Assembly: GCF_026262575.1 (NCBI RefSeq)
Contig: NZ_JAPKFL010000001.1
Span: forward strand, 1-64,000
Reading direction: 5' to 3'
Length of the DNA: 64,000 nt
DNA from: Streptomyces marinisediminis
GTDB lineage: Bacteria; Actinomycetota; Actinomycetes; Streptomycetales; Streptomycetaceae
Shown: positions 25,354 through 40,371 of the stretch, piece after piece
Numbering within the stretch: the first letter of the stretch is position 1
How the letters are laid out: every line of letters begins with the position of its first letter
The notes under the pieces: generated by a model
Seen by the model: the letters and a program-made list of their open reading frames with translations, nothing else
Database searches by the model: none
Told to the model about the DNA's origin: nothing
Translations under genes and position numbers: made by a program

Positions 25354-27414
25354 GTGAGCGACACCACCGATCTGATGGGCGCAGGTGCCGACGCGCCTGC
25401 CACGGACGCATCTGCCGCGCCTGCCTCCGGTGCTCCCTCCGGCACCGCCGGACGGCGGCGCCGCTCCGGCACGGGGCTTGAGGGCATGGTCCTGGCGGAG
25501 CTGCAGCAGGTCGCTTCCGCCCTCGGCATCAGGGGCACCGCGCGCATGCGCAAGAGCCAGCTGATCGAGGTCATCAAGGAGAAGCAGGCCGAGAGCGGCG
25601 GCGGGCAGCCCACCTCCGGCGGCGAGGGCGAGAGCGCCGCGCCCGCCGAGACCAAGCCGAAGCGCCGCACGACGTCCAAGGCCCGCACCGGCGACGCCGA
25701 CGCCACGGCGCGGGACGAGGACCAGGAGCGGTCCCAGCAGCAGATCGACATCCCCGGCCAGCCGGCCAGCGACGAGCCGCAGGCCGCCCAGCGCCGCGGC
25801 CGCGCCCGCGCCGAGCAGTCCGCCGACGCGGGGGCGCAGCAGTCCGCCGACGCCGCCGAGGGCAAGAGCGCGCCGACGGGCGACGCCGACGGCGGCGCGA
25901 AGTCCGACGGCCAGAAGGCCGACCAGGCCAAGGGCGAGCCCGGCAGGGGCGACGCGAAGTCCGACGGCGGCAAGTCCGATGCCAAGAACCAGCAGGGCCA
26001 GCAGAACCAGCAGGGCGGCGGCCAGCAGGGCCAGGGCGGCGGCCAGGGCCAGCAGGACCGCCAGTCCAAGCGCGAGCGCCAGCGGGGCCGCAAGGGCGGC
26101 GACGGCGGCGGCAAGGGCGACGGCGGCCAGGGCCAGCAGCAGGGCGGCGGCCGTCAGGGCAGCCGCGACGACGACGACTTCGACGGCGGCCGCCGCGGCC
26201 GCCGGGGCCGCTACCGCGACCGCCGGGGCCGCCGCAACCGCGACGAGCAGTTCGAGCCGCAGATCGCCGAGGACGACGTGCTCATCCCGGTCGCCGGCAT
26301 CCTCGACATCCTCGACAACTACGCCTTCGTGCGGACCTCCGGCTACCTGCCGGGCCCCAACGACGTCTACGTCTCGCTCGCGCAGGTCCGCAAGAACGGG
26401 CTGCGCAAGGGCGACCACGTCACCGGCGCGGTCCGCCAGCCCCGCGAGGGCGAGCGCCGGGAGAAGTTCAACGCGCTGGTGCGGCTGGACTCGGTCAACG
26501 GCATGTCGCCGGACAACGGCCGCCAGCGCCCGGACTTCACCAAGCTCACCCCGCTCTACCCGCAGGAGCGGCTGCGGCTGGAGAACGACCCCGGCGCGCT
26601 GACCACCCGCATCATCGACATGGTCTCGCCCATCGGCAAGGGGCAGCGCGGTCTGATCGTGGCCCCGCCGAAGACCGGCAAGACCATGATCATGCAGGCG
26701 GTGGCGAACGCCATCACCCGCAACAACCCCGAGTGCCACCTGATGGTCGTCCTCGTCGACGAGCGTCCGGAAGAGGTCACCGACATGCAGCGGTCGGTCA
26801 AGGGCGAGGTCATCTCCTCGACCTTCGACCGCCCCGCCGAGGACCACACCACGGTCGCGGAGCTGGCCATCGAGCGGGCCAAGCGGCTCGTCGAGCTCGG
26901 CCACGACGTGGTCGTCCTGCTGGACTCCATCACCCGCCTGGGCCGCGCCTACAACCTGGCCGCCCCGGCCTCCGGGCGCATCCTCTCCGGCGGTGTGGAC
27001 TCCACGGCCCTCTACCCGCCGAAGAAGTTCTTCGGCGCCGCCCGCAACATCGAGGACGGCGGCTCCCTGACGATCCTGGCCACCGCGCTGGTCGAGACCG
27101 GCTCCCGGATGGACGAGGTGATCTTCGAGGAGTTCAAGGGCACCGGCAACATGGAGCTCAAGCTCGACCGCAAGCTCTCCGACAAGCGGATCTTCCCCGC
27201 GGTGGACGTGGACGCGTCCGGCACCCGCAAGGAGGAGATCCTCATGGGCAGCGACGAGCTGGCCGTCGTCTGGAAGCTGCGCCGGGTCCTGCACGCGCTG
27301 GACCAGCAGCAGGCGATCGAACTGCTGCTGGACAAGATGAAGCAGACCAAGTCCAACGGCGAGTTCCTCATGCAGATCCAGAAGAACACGCCGACGCCGG
27401 GCAACGGCGACTGA
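25354..27414 (+). CDS. rho: transcription termination factor Rho
   Basis: A 686-residue hexameric RNA helicase that ends transcription. The first 60 residues include the Rho N-domain helix ([18 protein letters not shown]...[10 protein letters not shown]). Residues about 75-305 are a hydrophilic insert rich in Gly, Gln, Lys, Asp and Arg (for example [18 protein letters not shown]), a high-GC actinobacterial trait. The RNA-binding cold-shock domain follows ([18 protein letters not shown]). The ATPase core has Walker A APPKTGKT (437-444), [15 protein letters not shown] Walker B flank ([14 protein letters not shown]) and the Q/R-loops ([21 protein letters not shown]). The GTG start is preceded by AGGGAAGGA. 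Confidence 0.96.
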   Translation: MSDTTDLMGAGADAPATDASAAPASGAPSGTAGRRRRSGTGLEGMVLAELQQVASALGIRGTARMRKSQLIEVIKEKQAESGGGQPTSGGEGESAAPAETKPKRRTTSKARTGDADATARDEDQERSQQQIDIPGQPASDEPQAAQRRGRARAEQSADAGAQQSADAAEGKSAPTGDADGGAKSDGQKADQAKGEPGRGDAKSDGGKSDAKNQQGQQNQQGGGQQGQGGGQGQQDRQSKRERQRGRKGGDGGGKGDGGQGQQQGGGRQGSRDDDDFDGGRRGRRGRYRDRRGRRNRDEQFEPQIAEDDVLIPVAGILDILDNYAFVRTSGYLPGPNDVYVSLAQVRKNGLRKGDHVTGAVRQPREGERREKFNALVRLDSVNGMSPDNGRQRPDFTKLTPLYPQERLRLENDPGALTTRIIDMVSPIGKGQRGLIVAPPKTGKTMIMQAVANAITRNNPECHLMVVLVDERPEEVTDMQRSVKGEVISSTFDRPAEDHTTVAELAIERAKRLVELGHDVVVLLDSITRLGRAYNLAAPASGRILSGGVDSTALYPPKKFFGAARNIEDGGSLTILATALVETGSRMDEVIFEEFKGTGNMELKLDRKLSDKRIFPAVDVDASGTRKEEILMGSDELAVVWKLRRVLHALDQQQAIELLLDKMKQTKSNGEFLMQIQKNTPTPGNGD

Positions 27415-27438
27415 GCGGGGCCACCGCCGCTGTCGTCC

Positions 27439-27482
27439 GCCGACGCCGGACGGGCCCGGGAACGGGTCCGTCCGGCGTCGGC
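27439..27482 (+). terminator. rho terminator, 20-bp stem with GGAA tetraloop
   Basis: Positions 27439-27458 pair with 27463-27482 with a single G-U wobble around a GGAA (GNRA-type) tetraloop. It starts 25 bases after the rho stop. Confidence 0.9.
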
Positions 27483-27596
27483 GTGCCGGGACGGCCCCCG
27501 CGACCGGAAGCGGGGGCGCGCGGCCGGAGCCGCCTCCGCCCCCGGGCGGCGCCCGCTCCCGGTGCGGCGCCGCCGCGGCCGTCCGCGCCGCCCACC

Positions 27597-27622
27597 GGAA
27601 TAGCGGACCGCACCACCGCGTT
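27597..27622 (+). promoter_or_regulatory. SigR-type promoter of rpmE
   Basis: GGAAT (27597-27601), exactly 18 bases, then GTT (27620-27622): a perfect match to the SigR consensus GGAAT-N18-GTT. From memory, rpmE is a member of the S. coelicolor SigR thiol-stress regulon. A 7-bp inverted repeat (CCGCACC at 27608, GGTGCGG at 27628) overlaps the promoter. Confidence 0.75.
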
Positions 27623-27724
27623 TTGAAGGTGCGGCCCGAGTAATGGCAGACTGGACCGTCGGCCCCGGTTCACGCCCCGCACCCGCGAGGCGACCCGGCG
27701 CCCTCCCGAACCCTAGGAGAAACC

Positions 27725-27943
27725 GTGAAGCGCGACATCCACCCGGAGTACGTCGAGACCCAGGTGAGCTGCACCTGCGGTGCGTCGTTCACCACCCGCA
27801 GCACCGTCAAGGACGGCGCGATCCGCACCGACGTGTGCTCCGAGTGCCACCCCTTCTACACCGGCAAGCAGAAGATCCTCGACACCGGTGGCCGCGTGGC
27901 CCGCTTCGAGGCCCGCTTCGGCAAGAAGGCCGCGGCCAAGTAG
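27725..27943 (+). CDS. rpmE: 50S ribosomal protein L31 (zinc-containing type)
   Basis: A 72-residue ribosomal protein. The start [21 protein letters not shown] is the family N-terminus, and the zinc ligands are the Cys pairs CTC near residue 16 and CSEC near residue 37. This is the Cys-containing form as opposed to the Cys-less Zur-controlled paralogue. Translation starts at the GTG at 27725 with TAGGAGAAACC upstream. The SigR-type promoter about 100 bases upstream fits control by thiol oxidation, which could release zinc from this protein. Confidence 0.97.
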   Translation: MKRDIHPEYVETQVSCTCGASFTTRSTVKDGAIRTDVCSECHPFYTGKQKILDTGGRVARFEARFGKKAAAK

Positions 27944-27951
27944 CGACGTTC

Positions 27952-27997
27952 AGCGCCGGTTCCCGGCCCGCTCTGCGGCGGGCGCGGGACCGGCGCT
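27952..27997 (+). terminator. rpmE terminator
   Basis: A large hairpin begins nine bases after the rpmE stop. AGCGCCGGT (27952) pairs with ACCGGCGCT (ending 27997), continues through CCCG/CGGG after a one-base bulge, and has an inner GCCCGC/GCGGGC helix. TTTGT follows. Confidence 0.9.
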
Positions 27998-28027
27998 TTG
28001 TCGTCGCCACTCTTAGCCCACCCTTCT

Positions 28028-28054
28028 CGCAGTTTTCCCGCAGTTTCCCGCAGT
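28028..28054 (+). repeat. three phased CGCAGT repeats upstream of prfA
   Basis: CGCAGT occurs at 28028, 28039 and 28049. The first is followed by TTTTCC, the second by TTTCC and the third by GAGG, so a 10-11 bp period ends in the prfA ribosome site. The spacing is close to one helical turn. Confidence 0.7.
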
Positions 28055-28066
28055 GAGGAACCTCCG

Positions 28067-29137
<1,071 letters not shown>

Positions 29138-29169
29138 GCGGCACACTTCGGGACGGGTGAGGAACAGCG

Positions 29170-30051
29170 ATGCAGCAGTCTCCCGGGGGCCGCGCCCCCT
29201 CTCCGCGCAGCGTGCTGCTGGCGGAGGTCGCGCAGGCCACGCAGCGGCTGGCGGACGCGGGCGTGCCCTCGCCCCGCTTCGACGCGGAGGAGCTGGCCTC
29301 CTTCGTGCACGGCGTCAAGCGCGGTGAGCTGCACCTCGTCCGCGACGCCGACTTCGACGCCCGCTACTGGGAGGCCGTCGCGCGGCGCGAGGCCCGCGAG
29401 CCGCTCCAGCACATCACCGGCCGGGCGTTCTTCCGCTACCTGGAGCTGGAGGTGGGGCGCGGGGTGTTCGTGCCCCGCCCGGAGACGGAGTCCGTCGTGG
29501 GCTGGGCGATAGACGCCGTGCGCGCGATGGACGTCGCCGAGCCGCTCATCGTCGACCTGTGCACCGGCTCCGGCGCCATCGCGCTGGCGCTCGCCCAGGA
29601 GGTGCCGCGCTCGCGGGTGCACGCCGTGGAGCTGGACGAGGGCGCGCTGCACTGGGCCCGCAGGAACACCGAGGGCTCCCGGGTGCGGCTGCACCACGCC
29701 GACGCCCGCACCGCGCTGCCGGAGCTGGACGGCCAGGTCGACCTCGTCATCTCCAACCCGCCCTACATCCCGCTCACCGAGTGGGAGTACGTCGCCCCCG
29801 AGGCCCGCGACCACGACCCGGAGCTGGCGCTCTTCTCCGGCGAGGACGGCCTGGACCTCATCCGGGGCCTGGAGCGCACCGCGCACCGCCTGCTGCGGCC
29901 CGGGGGGCTCGTCGTGGTCGAGCACGCCGACACCCAGGGCGGCCAGGTGCCGTGGATCTTCACCGAGGACCGGGGCTGGGCCGACGCCGCCGACCACCCC
30001 GACCTGAACAACCGCCCCCGATTCGCCACCGCTCGCAGGGAGGTGCCGTAA
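29170..30051 (+). CDS. prmC: release factor glutamine N5-methyltransferase
   Basis: A 293-residue SAM-dependent methyltransferase acting on the Gln of the release-factor GGQ motif. An N-terminal helical substrate domain (ATQRLADAGVPSPRFDAEEL, then EPLQHITGRAFF) precedes the SAM fold: VDLCTGSGAIALAL is motif I, and NPPY (residues 196-199) is the amide-methylation motif. The stop codon overlaps the ATG of the next gene (TAATG), indicating coupling. It is directly downstream of prfA. Confidence 0.96.
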   Translation: MQQSPGGRAPSPRSVLLAEVAQATQRLADAGVPSPRFDAEELASFVHGVKRGELHLVRDADFDARYWEAVARREAREPLQHITGRAFFRYLELEVGRGVFVPRPETESVVGWAIDAVRAMDVAEPLIVDLCTGSGAIALALAQEVPRSRVHAVELDEGALHWARRNTEGSRVRLHHADARTALPELDGQVDLVISNPPYIPLTEWEYVAPEARDHDPELALFSGEDGLDLIRGLERTAHRLLRPGGLVVVEHADTQGGQVPWIFTEDRGWADAADHPDLNNRPRFATARREVP

Positions 30052-30698
30052 TGGCACGGCGCTACGACTGCACCGACACCACCGACCGCCGGACCGGACT
30101 GCGCGAGGCCGCCGCCGCCGTCCGCCGCGGCGAACTGGTCGTGCTGCCCACCGACACGGTCTACGGCATCGGCGCCGACGCCTTCGGGCCCGAGGCCGTC
30201 GCCGACCTCCTGGAAGCCAAGGGGCGCGGCCGGGGCATGCCCTCGCCGGTGCTGGTCGGCTCGCCCAACACCCTGCACGGCCTGGTCACCGACTTCTCCG
30301 AGGCCGCCTGGGAACTCGTGGACGCCTTCTGGCCCGGCGCGCTGACCCTCGTCGCCCGGCACCAGCCCTCGCTGACCTGGGACCTGGGGGAGACGCGCGG
30401 CACCGTGGCCGTGCGCATGCCGCTGCACCCCGTGGCGATCGAGCTGCTCACCGAGGTGGGCCCGATGGCCGTCTCCTCGGCCAACCGCACCGGCCACCCG
30501 GCCCCGCAGGACTGCGACGCCGCGCAGGAGATGCTGGGCGACTCCGTCGCCGTCTACCTCGACGGCGGGCCCACCCCGGACACCGTGCCGTCCTCCATCG
30601 TCGACGTCACCGGCCGGGAGCCGGTGCTGCTGCGTGCGGGTGCCATCAGCGCGGACGAGCTGCGCACGGTGGTTCCCGACCTCAAGGAGGCCAGTTGA
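30051..30698 (+). CDS. Sua5/YrdC/YciO family threonylcarbamoyl-AMP synthase
   Basis: A 215-residue protein making threonylcarbamoyl-AMP for the t6A37 modification of ANN-decoding tRNAs. Signatures are VVLPTDTVYGIGADAF, the KGRGRGMPSPVLV nucleotide region (KxR...), PGALTLVARH and the SSANRTGHPAP Ser-Ala-Asn motif. No C-terminal Sua5 extension is present, so it is the short YrdC-like form. It overlaps prmC by one base and the next gene by four (TTGA). Confidence 0.94.
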   Translation: MARRYDCTDTTDRRTGLREAAAAVRRGELVVLPTDTVYGIGADAFGPEAVADLLEAKGRGRGMPSPVLVGSPNTLHGLVTDFSEAAWELVDAFWPGALTLVARHQPSLTWDLGETRGTVAVRMPLHPVAIELLTEVGPMAVSSANRTGHPAPQDCDAAQEMLGDSVAVYLDGGPTPDTVPSSIVDVTGREPVLLRAGAISADELRTVVPDLKEAS

Positions 30699-31348
30699 CC
30701 GCGCCCGAAGGGCGTGGCATAGCGACCTCCACTCCGCCCGGAACGCCCTTCCGCATCCTGCACGTCTCCACCGGCAACGTCTGCCGTTCGCCCATCACCG
30801 AGCGGCTCACCCGGCACGCCCTGGCGGCGCGGCTGGACGGCGACCGGGCCGGCGGCCTGCTGGTGGAGAGCGCCGGGACGTGGGGGCACGAGGGTGCCGC
30901 GATGGAGGAGCACGCCGCCACCGTCCTGGCCGACTACGGCGCCGACCCCACCGGCTTCACCGGCCGCGAGCTGCTGGACGAGCACGTCATCCGCGCCGAC
31001 CTCGTGCTGACCGCCACCCGCGACCACCGGGCCCAGGTCATCTCCATGGGCCACTCCGCGGGGCTGCGCACGTTCACCCTCAAGGAGTTCACCCGGCTGG
31101 TGCGGGCCATCGACGCCGGCAGCCTGCCGGACGCGGGCTCGCCCGGCGGCGTGGCCGAGCGGGCCCGGGCGCTCGTCCAGGCCGCCGCCGCGCTGCGCGG
31201 CTGGCTGCAGGCCCCCAGCGCGGAGGCGGACGAGGTCTACGACCCCTACGGCGCGCCCATCACCTACTTCCGCAGCGTGGGCGAGGAGATCTGCCTCGCC
31301 CTGGACCCGGTCGTCACCGCCCTCACCGGAGTGCGGGCGCCCGCGTAG
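30695..31348 (+). CDS. low-molecular-weight protein-tyrosine-phosphatase-like protein lacking the catalytic Cys
   Basis: A 217-residue protein with the LMW-PTP/arsenate-reductase fold. The P-loop reads HVSTGNVCRSP: Arg31, Ser32, Asn28 and the second Cys (30) are kept, but the nucleophile position is Ser25 (codon TCC at 30767) instead of Cys. A DPY motif with the general-acid Asp remains near the C-terminus (VYDPYG). The start is an unusual TTG at 30695, overlapping the Sua5 stop as TTGA and preceded by AAGGAGG. It may bind phosphotyrosine or another phospho-ligand without hydrolysing it by the usual route. It is placed before a WecA-like gene. Confidence 0.88.
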   Translation: MTAPEGRGIATSTPPGTPFRILHVSTGNVCRSPITERLTRHALAARLDGDRAGGLLVESAGTWGHEGAAMEEHAATVLADYGADPTGFTGRELLDEHVIRADLVLTATRDHRAQVISMGHSAGLRTFTLKEFTRLVRAIDAGSLPDAGSPGGVAERARALVQAAAALRGWLQAPSAEADEVYDPYGAPITYFRSVGEEICLALDPVVTALTGVRAPA

Positions 31349-31432
31349 GGTCGCCGAGGTGCGGAACCAGCCAGCAGCGCCGGCGTGTCCTACGCTGTAG
31401 GGCCCAGGCGCCGAAGAACCCCAGGGGAGCCC

Positions 31433-32779
31433 GTGCGGGAGTATCTGCTGACGTTGTGCGTCACGGCCGCGGTCACCTACCTGCTGACCGGGCCGGTGCG
31501 GAAGTTCGCCATCGCCGCCGGTGCCATGCCCCAGATCCGCGCCCGCGACGTGCACCGCGAGCCCACCCCGCGGCTGGGCGGCATCGCGATGTTCGGCGGG
31601 CTGTGCGCGGGGCTGCTGGTGGCCTCGCAGCTCACCAACATCGGCGACGTCTTCACGCTGTCCGACGAACCGCGCGCGCTGCTGGCCGGGGCCGGGATCA
31701 TCTGGCTGCTGGGCGTGCTGGACGACAAGTGGGGCGTGGACGCGCTGGTCAAGCTCGGTGGCCAGATGATCGCCGCCGGGGCGATGGTGTGGCAGGGGCT
31801 GACCATCCTGTGGCTCCCCATCCCGGGCGTCGGAATAGTGGCGCTCACCGCCCTCCAGGGCACGCTGCTCACCGTGGCCCTCGTCGTCGTCACCATCAAC
31901 GCCGTGAACTTCGTCGACGGCCTGGACGGTCTGGCCGCGGGCGTGGTCGGCATCGCGGCGGCCGCGTTCTTCATGTACGCGTACCGCATCTGGTACAGCT
32001 ACGGCATCGAGGCCGCGTCCCCGGCGACGCTCTTCGCGGCCGTGCTCATGGGCATGTGCCTCGGCTTCCTCCCGCACAACATGCACCCCGCGCGCATCTT
32101 CATGGGGGACTCGGGGTCCATGCTGATCGGCCTCGTCCTGGCCGCCGCCGCCGTCTCGGTCACCGGCCAGGTGGACCCCGACGCGATGCGGCTCTTCGCC
32201 GGCTCGGAGCGCTCCGCCGTCCAGGCCATGGTGCCGGTCTACATGCCGCTGCTGCTGCCGCTGACGATCCTGGCCATCCCGATCGCCGACCTGGCGCTGT
32301 CGATCGTCCGCCGCACGTGGAAGGGCCAGTCGCCCTTCGCCGCCGACCGGGGCCACCTGCACCACCGGCTGCTGGAGATCGGCCACTCGCACAGCCGCGC
32401 CGTGCTCACGATGTACTTCTGGTCGGCGCTGATCGCCTTCGGCGCGGTCGCCTTCTCGGTGAAGTCCAGCAGCCTGGTGATCGTTTTGACCGTCGTCGCG
32501 CTGTGCGCACTCGGGCTCGTCGTCCTGCTGCTGCCGCGCTTCACCCCGCGGGTTCCCGGGTGGGCCCAGCGCCTGGTGCCGCCGCGCTACCGCCGGGCGC
32601 CGGAGCCGGGGCCGTCGGCAGCGGCCCCGGGGCCGGCGGACGAGCGCGCGGACGCCCGGCGCGAACCGGAGACCGTCGGCGCTCCCGCCCGGCCGCACGC
32701 TCCCGCCCCGAGCGGCGCCACCGCCCTGTCCGACCGGCACCACAACCCCCGCCGCCGCACCCAGGACTCCCACTCCTGA
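31433..32779 (+). CDS. WecA/MraY-family glycosyl-1-phosphate transferase
   Basis: A 448-residue polytopic enzyme transferring a sugar-1-phosphate to undecaprenyl phosphate, starting cell-envelope polymer synthesis. About ten membrane helices are visible. Signatures in order: HREPTPRLGGIAMFGG, LDDKWG (catalytic DD), NAVNFVDGLDGLAAG (NxxNxxDGIDGL), FMGDSG and HLHHRLLEIGHS. The C-terminal 70 residues are Pro/Ala/Arg-rich and probably cytoplasmic. The GTG start at 31433 follows CAGGGGAGC. The LMW-PTP-like gene ends 84 bases upstream. Confidence 0.92.
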   Translation: MREYLLTLCVTAAVTYLLTGPVRKFAIAAGAMPQIRARDVHREPTPRLGGIAMFGGLCAGLLVASQLTNIGDVFTLSDEPRALLAGAGIIWLLGVLDDKWGVDALVKLGGQMIAAGAMVWQGLTILWLPIPGVGIVALTALQGTLLTVALVVVTINAVNFVDGLDGLAAGVVGIAAAAFFMYAYRIWYSYGIEAASPATLFAAVLMGMCLGFLPHNMHPARIFMGDSGSMLIGLVLAAAAVSVTGQVDPDAMRLFAGSERSAVQAMVPVYMPLLLPLTILAIPIADLALSIVRRTWKGQSPFAADRGHLHHRLLEIGHSHSRAVLTMYFWSALIAFGAVAFSVKSSSLVIVLTVVALCALGLVVLLLPRFTPRVPGWAQRLVPPRYRRAPEPGPSAAAPGPADERADARREPETVGAPARPHAPAPSGATALSDRHHNPRRRTQDSHS

Positions 32780-32831
32780 CGCGCCTCCCGGGCCACCGGC
32801 GGGGGCGGTCACCGGGCCCGGCGCGCGTCAG
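32776..32831 (+). terminator. hairpin overlapping the end of the WecA-like gene
   Basis: CTGACGCGC (32776-32784, containing the TGA stop) pairs perfectly with GCGCGTCAG (32823-32831), with a partly paired GC-rich interior. Confidence 0.55.
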
Positions 32832-32864
32832 TGCACGGATGACGAGGTGCACCCTCAAGTGTGA

Positions 32865-32920
32865 CGCCTGGCACACGGACTTGGTAAAGACCTCATCAAA
32901 TAGTTTGTGATACCGTTCAC
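32865..32920 (+). promoter_or_regulatory. AT-rich promoter region of the atp operon
   Basis: A pocket of low GC (around TTGGTAAAGACC and CAAATAGTTTGTGATACC) is the most AT-rich segment for several kilobases and lies 130-180 bases before the first gene of the ATP synthase string. TTGGTA and TAGTTT are only 14 bases apart, so the exact -35/-10 is uncertain. Confidence 0.5.
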
Positions 32921-33046
32921 GAGACCGGCGAGGAGAACCGGTGGGCCGCCTTCCCAGGCCCCCGTCCCACGCGTCCGCGCCGCCGGGCTACGCTCACCAC
33001 CGACGGTCCCGTCGCCCCCCGCAGTCCCCTTGCTGGAGCAGCACTT

Positions 33047-33478
33047 ATGCAGTCGAACGACGCCCGGATCCTCCGCGGCGCCGCGATTCCCTCGGCGTGC
33101 GCCGGGCTGGTCGGCGTCCTCGTCGGCACGCTGGTGTCCGGTGGCCAGGGCGCCCTCGGCGCAGGGCTCGGCACCGTGCTGGTCATCGCCTTCTTCGGAG
33201 CCGGCCTGCTCGCGCTCAGCCGCATCGGCCAGGCCTGGCCCGAGTTCCTGCTGGGCGCCGGGTTCCTCGTCTACACGACGCAGGTCGGGGTCATGCTCGT
33301 GCTGCTCATGCTGCTGCGGGACGCCACGTGGCTGGACGGGCGGGTGTTCGGGCTGACCGTTCTCGCCTGCCTGCTGACGTGGCTCGCCGCGCAGGCGTGG
33401 ATGCACACGCGGGTGAAAACCTTGTACGTGGAGCCCGCCGGTGACAGGAAAGCCGCGGACGCGGGGCCCCGCGCATGA
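33047..33478 (+). CDS. AtpI-like small membrane protein of the ATP synthase operon
   Basis: A 143-residue protein with four hydrophobic segments (roughly residues 12-30, 35-55, 70-88 and 98-118) and a basic tail. It occupies the atpI position directly before atpB, but sequence similarity to classical AtpI is not visible to me. AtpI proteins assist c-ring assembly and Mg transport. The start is the ATG at 33047. It ends 268 bases before atpB, a gap that contains a TATGGT -10-like hexamer at 33538. Confidence 0.8.
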   Translation: MQSNDARILRGAAIPSACAGLVGVLVGTLVSGGQGALGAGLGTVLVIAFFGAGLLALSRIGQAWPEFLLGAGFLVYTTQVGVMLVLLMLLRDATWLDGRVFGLTVLACLLTWLAAQAWMHTRVKTLYVEPAGDRKAADAGPRA

Positions 33479-33746
33479 GCGCCGTCCGTGGGAGTGCCGA
33501 AGGTAGGGGCGACATAAAGACCCCCTCGGGTGGCTGCTATGGTCCGACGCCGAGAGGGTGGCGAGCGACGGAGCGTGCGCTGTGCGGGACAGCGTCGCGT
33601 GCTCCCCACCCTTCTGCGGGCCGTCACGCCCTCGCGTCGGTCGGCCCCTTCTCCCGCGATACCCAGTCCAGTGCCGCTCCGTGGCCCTGTGCCGCGCCGA
33701 CACATCGAGGTAGCCGTACCTATGCGTCCGACCGAAGGAGCTCGCG

Positions 33747-36301
<2,555 letters not shown>

Positions 36302-36338
36302 CCCCCGGCCCCCAACCAACTCAACAAGCAGTACGTAG

Positions 36339-36386
36339 CGGCCCGAGTTGGGCCGTAGCAGATACATACGGGCCCAACAAGGAGAG
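36339..36386 (+). promoter_or_regulatory. alternative hairpins in the atpH-atpA gap
   Basis: Helix 1: CGGCCC (36339-36344) with GGGCCG (36350-36355). Helix 2: GTTGGGCC (36347-36354) with GGCCCAAC (36371-36378). They share 36350-36354 and exclude each other. Helix 2 ends exactly where the purine-rich AAGGAGAG (36379-36386) begins, so it could modulate ribosome access to atpA. Confidence 0.45.
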
Positions 36387-36398
36387 CAGGGAACCCAG

Positions 36399-37970
36399 AT
36401 GGCGGAGCTCACGATCCGGCCGGATGAGATCCGGGACGCGCTGGAGAACTTTGTCCAGTCGTACACGCCGGACGCGGCCTCGCGCGAAGAGGTCGGGACG
36501 GTCAGCGTTGCCGGCGACGGCATCGCGAAGGTCGAGGGGCTGCCCTCGGCCATGGCGAACGAGTTGCTGAAGTTCGAGGACGGCACGCTCGGCCTCGCCC
36601 TCAACCTCGAAGAGCGCGAGGTCGGCGCGGTCGTCCTCGGTGAGTTCAGCGGCATCGAGGAGGGCCAGACGGTGCGCCGCACCGGCGAGGTCCTCTCCGT
36701 GGCGGTCGGCGAGGGCTACCTCGGCCGGGTCGTCGACCCGCTGGGCAACCCGATCGACGGTCTCGGCGACATCGAGACCGACGGCCGCCGCGCGCTGGAG
36801 CTGCAGGCCCCCACGGTCATGCAGCGCAAGTCGGTGCACGAGCCGATGGAGACCGGGTACAAGGCCGTCGACGCCATGACGCCGATCGGCCGCGGTCAGC
36901 GCCAGCTCGTGATCGGCGACCGGCAGACCGGCAAGACGGCCCTGGCGGTCGACACGATCATCAACCAGAAGGCCAACTGGGCCACCGGCGACCCGAGCAA
37001 GCAGGTCCGCTGCATCTACGTCGCCATCGGCCAGAAGGGCTCCACCATCGCCGGCGTGCGCGCCGCGCTGGAGGAGGCCGGCGCGCTGGAGTACACCACC
37101 ATCGTCGCCGCCCCGGCGTCCGACCCGGCGGGCTTCAAGTACCTGGCGCCCTACACCGGCTCGGCCATCGGCCAGCACTGGATGTACCAGGGCAAGCACG
37201 TCCTGATCGTCTTCGACGACCTGTCCAAGCAGGCCGACGCCTACCGCGCCGTGTCCCTGCTGCTGCGCCGCCCGCCGGGCCGTGAGGCCTACCCGGGTGA
37301 CGTCTTCTACCTGCACTCCCGGCTGCTGGAGCGCTGCGCCAAGCTCTCGGACGAGATGGGCGCGGGCTCGATGACCGGTCTGCCGATCGTCGAGACGAAG
37401 GCCAACGACGTCTCGGCGTTCATCCCGACCAACGTCATCTCCATCACCGACGGCCAGTGCTTCCTGGAGTCGGACCTGTTCAACGCGGGCCAGCGCCCGG
37501 CGCTGAACGTCGGTATCTCGGTCTCCCGTGTCGGTGGCTCCGCGCAGCACAAGGCGATGCGCCAGGTGTCGGGCCGGCTGCGCGTGGACCTGGCCCAGTT
37601 CCGTGAGCTGGAGGCGTTCGCGGCCTTCGGCTCCGACCTGGACGCCGCGTCGAAGTCGGCGCTGGAGCGCGGTCAGCGCATGGTCGAGCTGCTCAAGCAG
37701 AGCCAGTACGCGCCGTACCCCACGGAGAACCAGATCGTCTCCATCTGGGCCGGCACCAACGGCCTGATGGACGAGGTCCCGGTCGCGGACGTCCGCCGCT
37801 TCGAGAAGGAGCTGCTGGACTACCTGCACCGCGAGCACAAGGACCTGCTGACGTCGATCCGCGAGGGCGGGAAGATGTCGGACGACACCCTCGGCAAGAT
37901 GCGCGAGGTCGTCGACTCCTTCAAGCGCCAGTTCGAGACCTCGGACGGCAAGCTGCTGGGCGAGGGCTGA
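36399..37970 (+). CDS. atpA: F1 ATP synthase subunit alpha
   Basis: A 523-residue nucleotide-binding, non-catalytic subunit. Walker A is [10 protein letters not shown]. The conserved Arg-finger region lies in [17 protein letters not shown]. The N-terminal beta-barrel ([16 protein letters not shown]) and a C-terminal helical domain are present at normal length. A second ribosome site, CAGGGAA, lies close to the ATG. Confidence 0.98.
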   Translation: MAELTIRPDEIRDALENFVQSYTPDAASREEVGTVSVAGDGIAKVEGLPSAMANELLKFEDGTLGLALNLEEREVGAVVLGEFSGIEEGQTVRRTGEVLSVAVGEGYLGRVVDPLGNPIDGLGDIETDGRRALELQAPTVMQRKSVHEPMETGYKAVDAMTPIGRGQRQLVIGDRQTGKTALAVDTIINQKANWATGDPSKQVRCIYVAIGQKGSTIAGVRAALEEAGALEYTTIVAAPASDPAGFKYLAPYTGSAIGQHWMYQGKHVLIVFDDLSKQADAYRAVSLLLRRPPGREAYPGDVFYLHSRLLERCAKLSDEMGAGSMTGLPIVETKANDVSAFIPTNVISITDGQCFLESDLFNAGQRPALNVGISVSRVGGSAQHKAMRQVSGRLRVDLAQFRELEAFAAFGSDLDAASKSALERGQRMVELLKQSQYAPYPTENQIVSIWAGTNGLMDEVPVADVRRFEKELLDYLHREHKDLLTSIREGGKMSDDTLGKMREVVDSFKRQFETSDGKLLGEG

Positions 37971-37972
37971 GC

Positions 37973-40353
<2,381 letters not shown>

Positions 40354-40371
40354 GCGCCGCGGCCCACCGGA

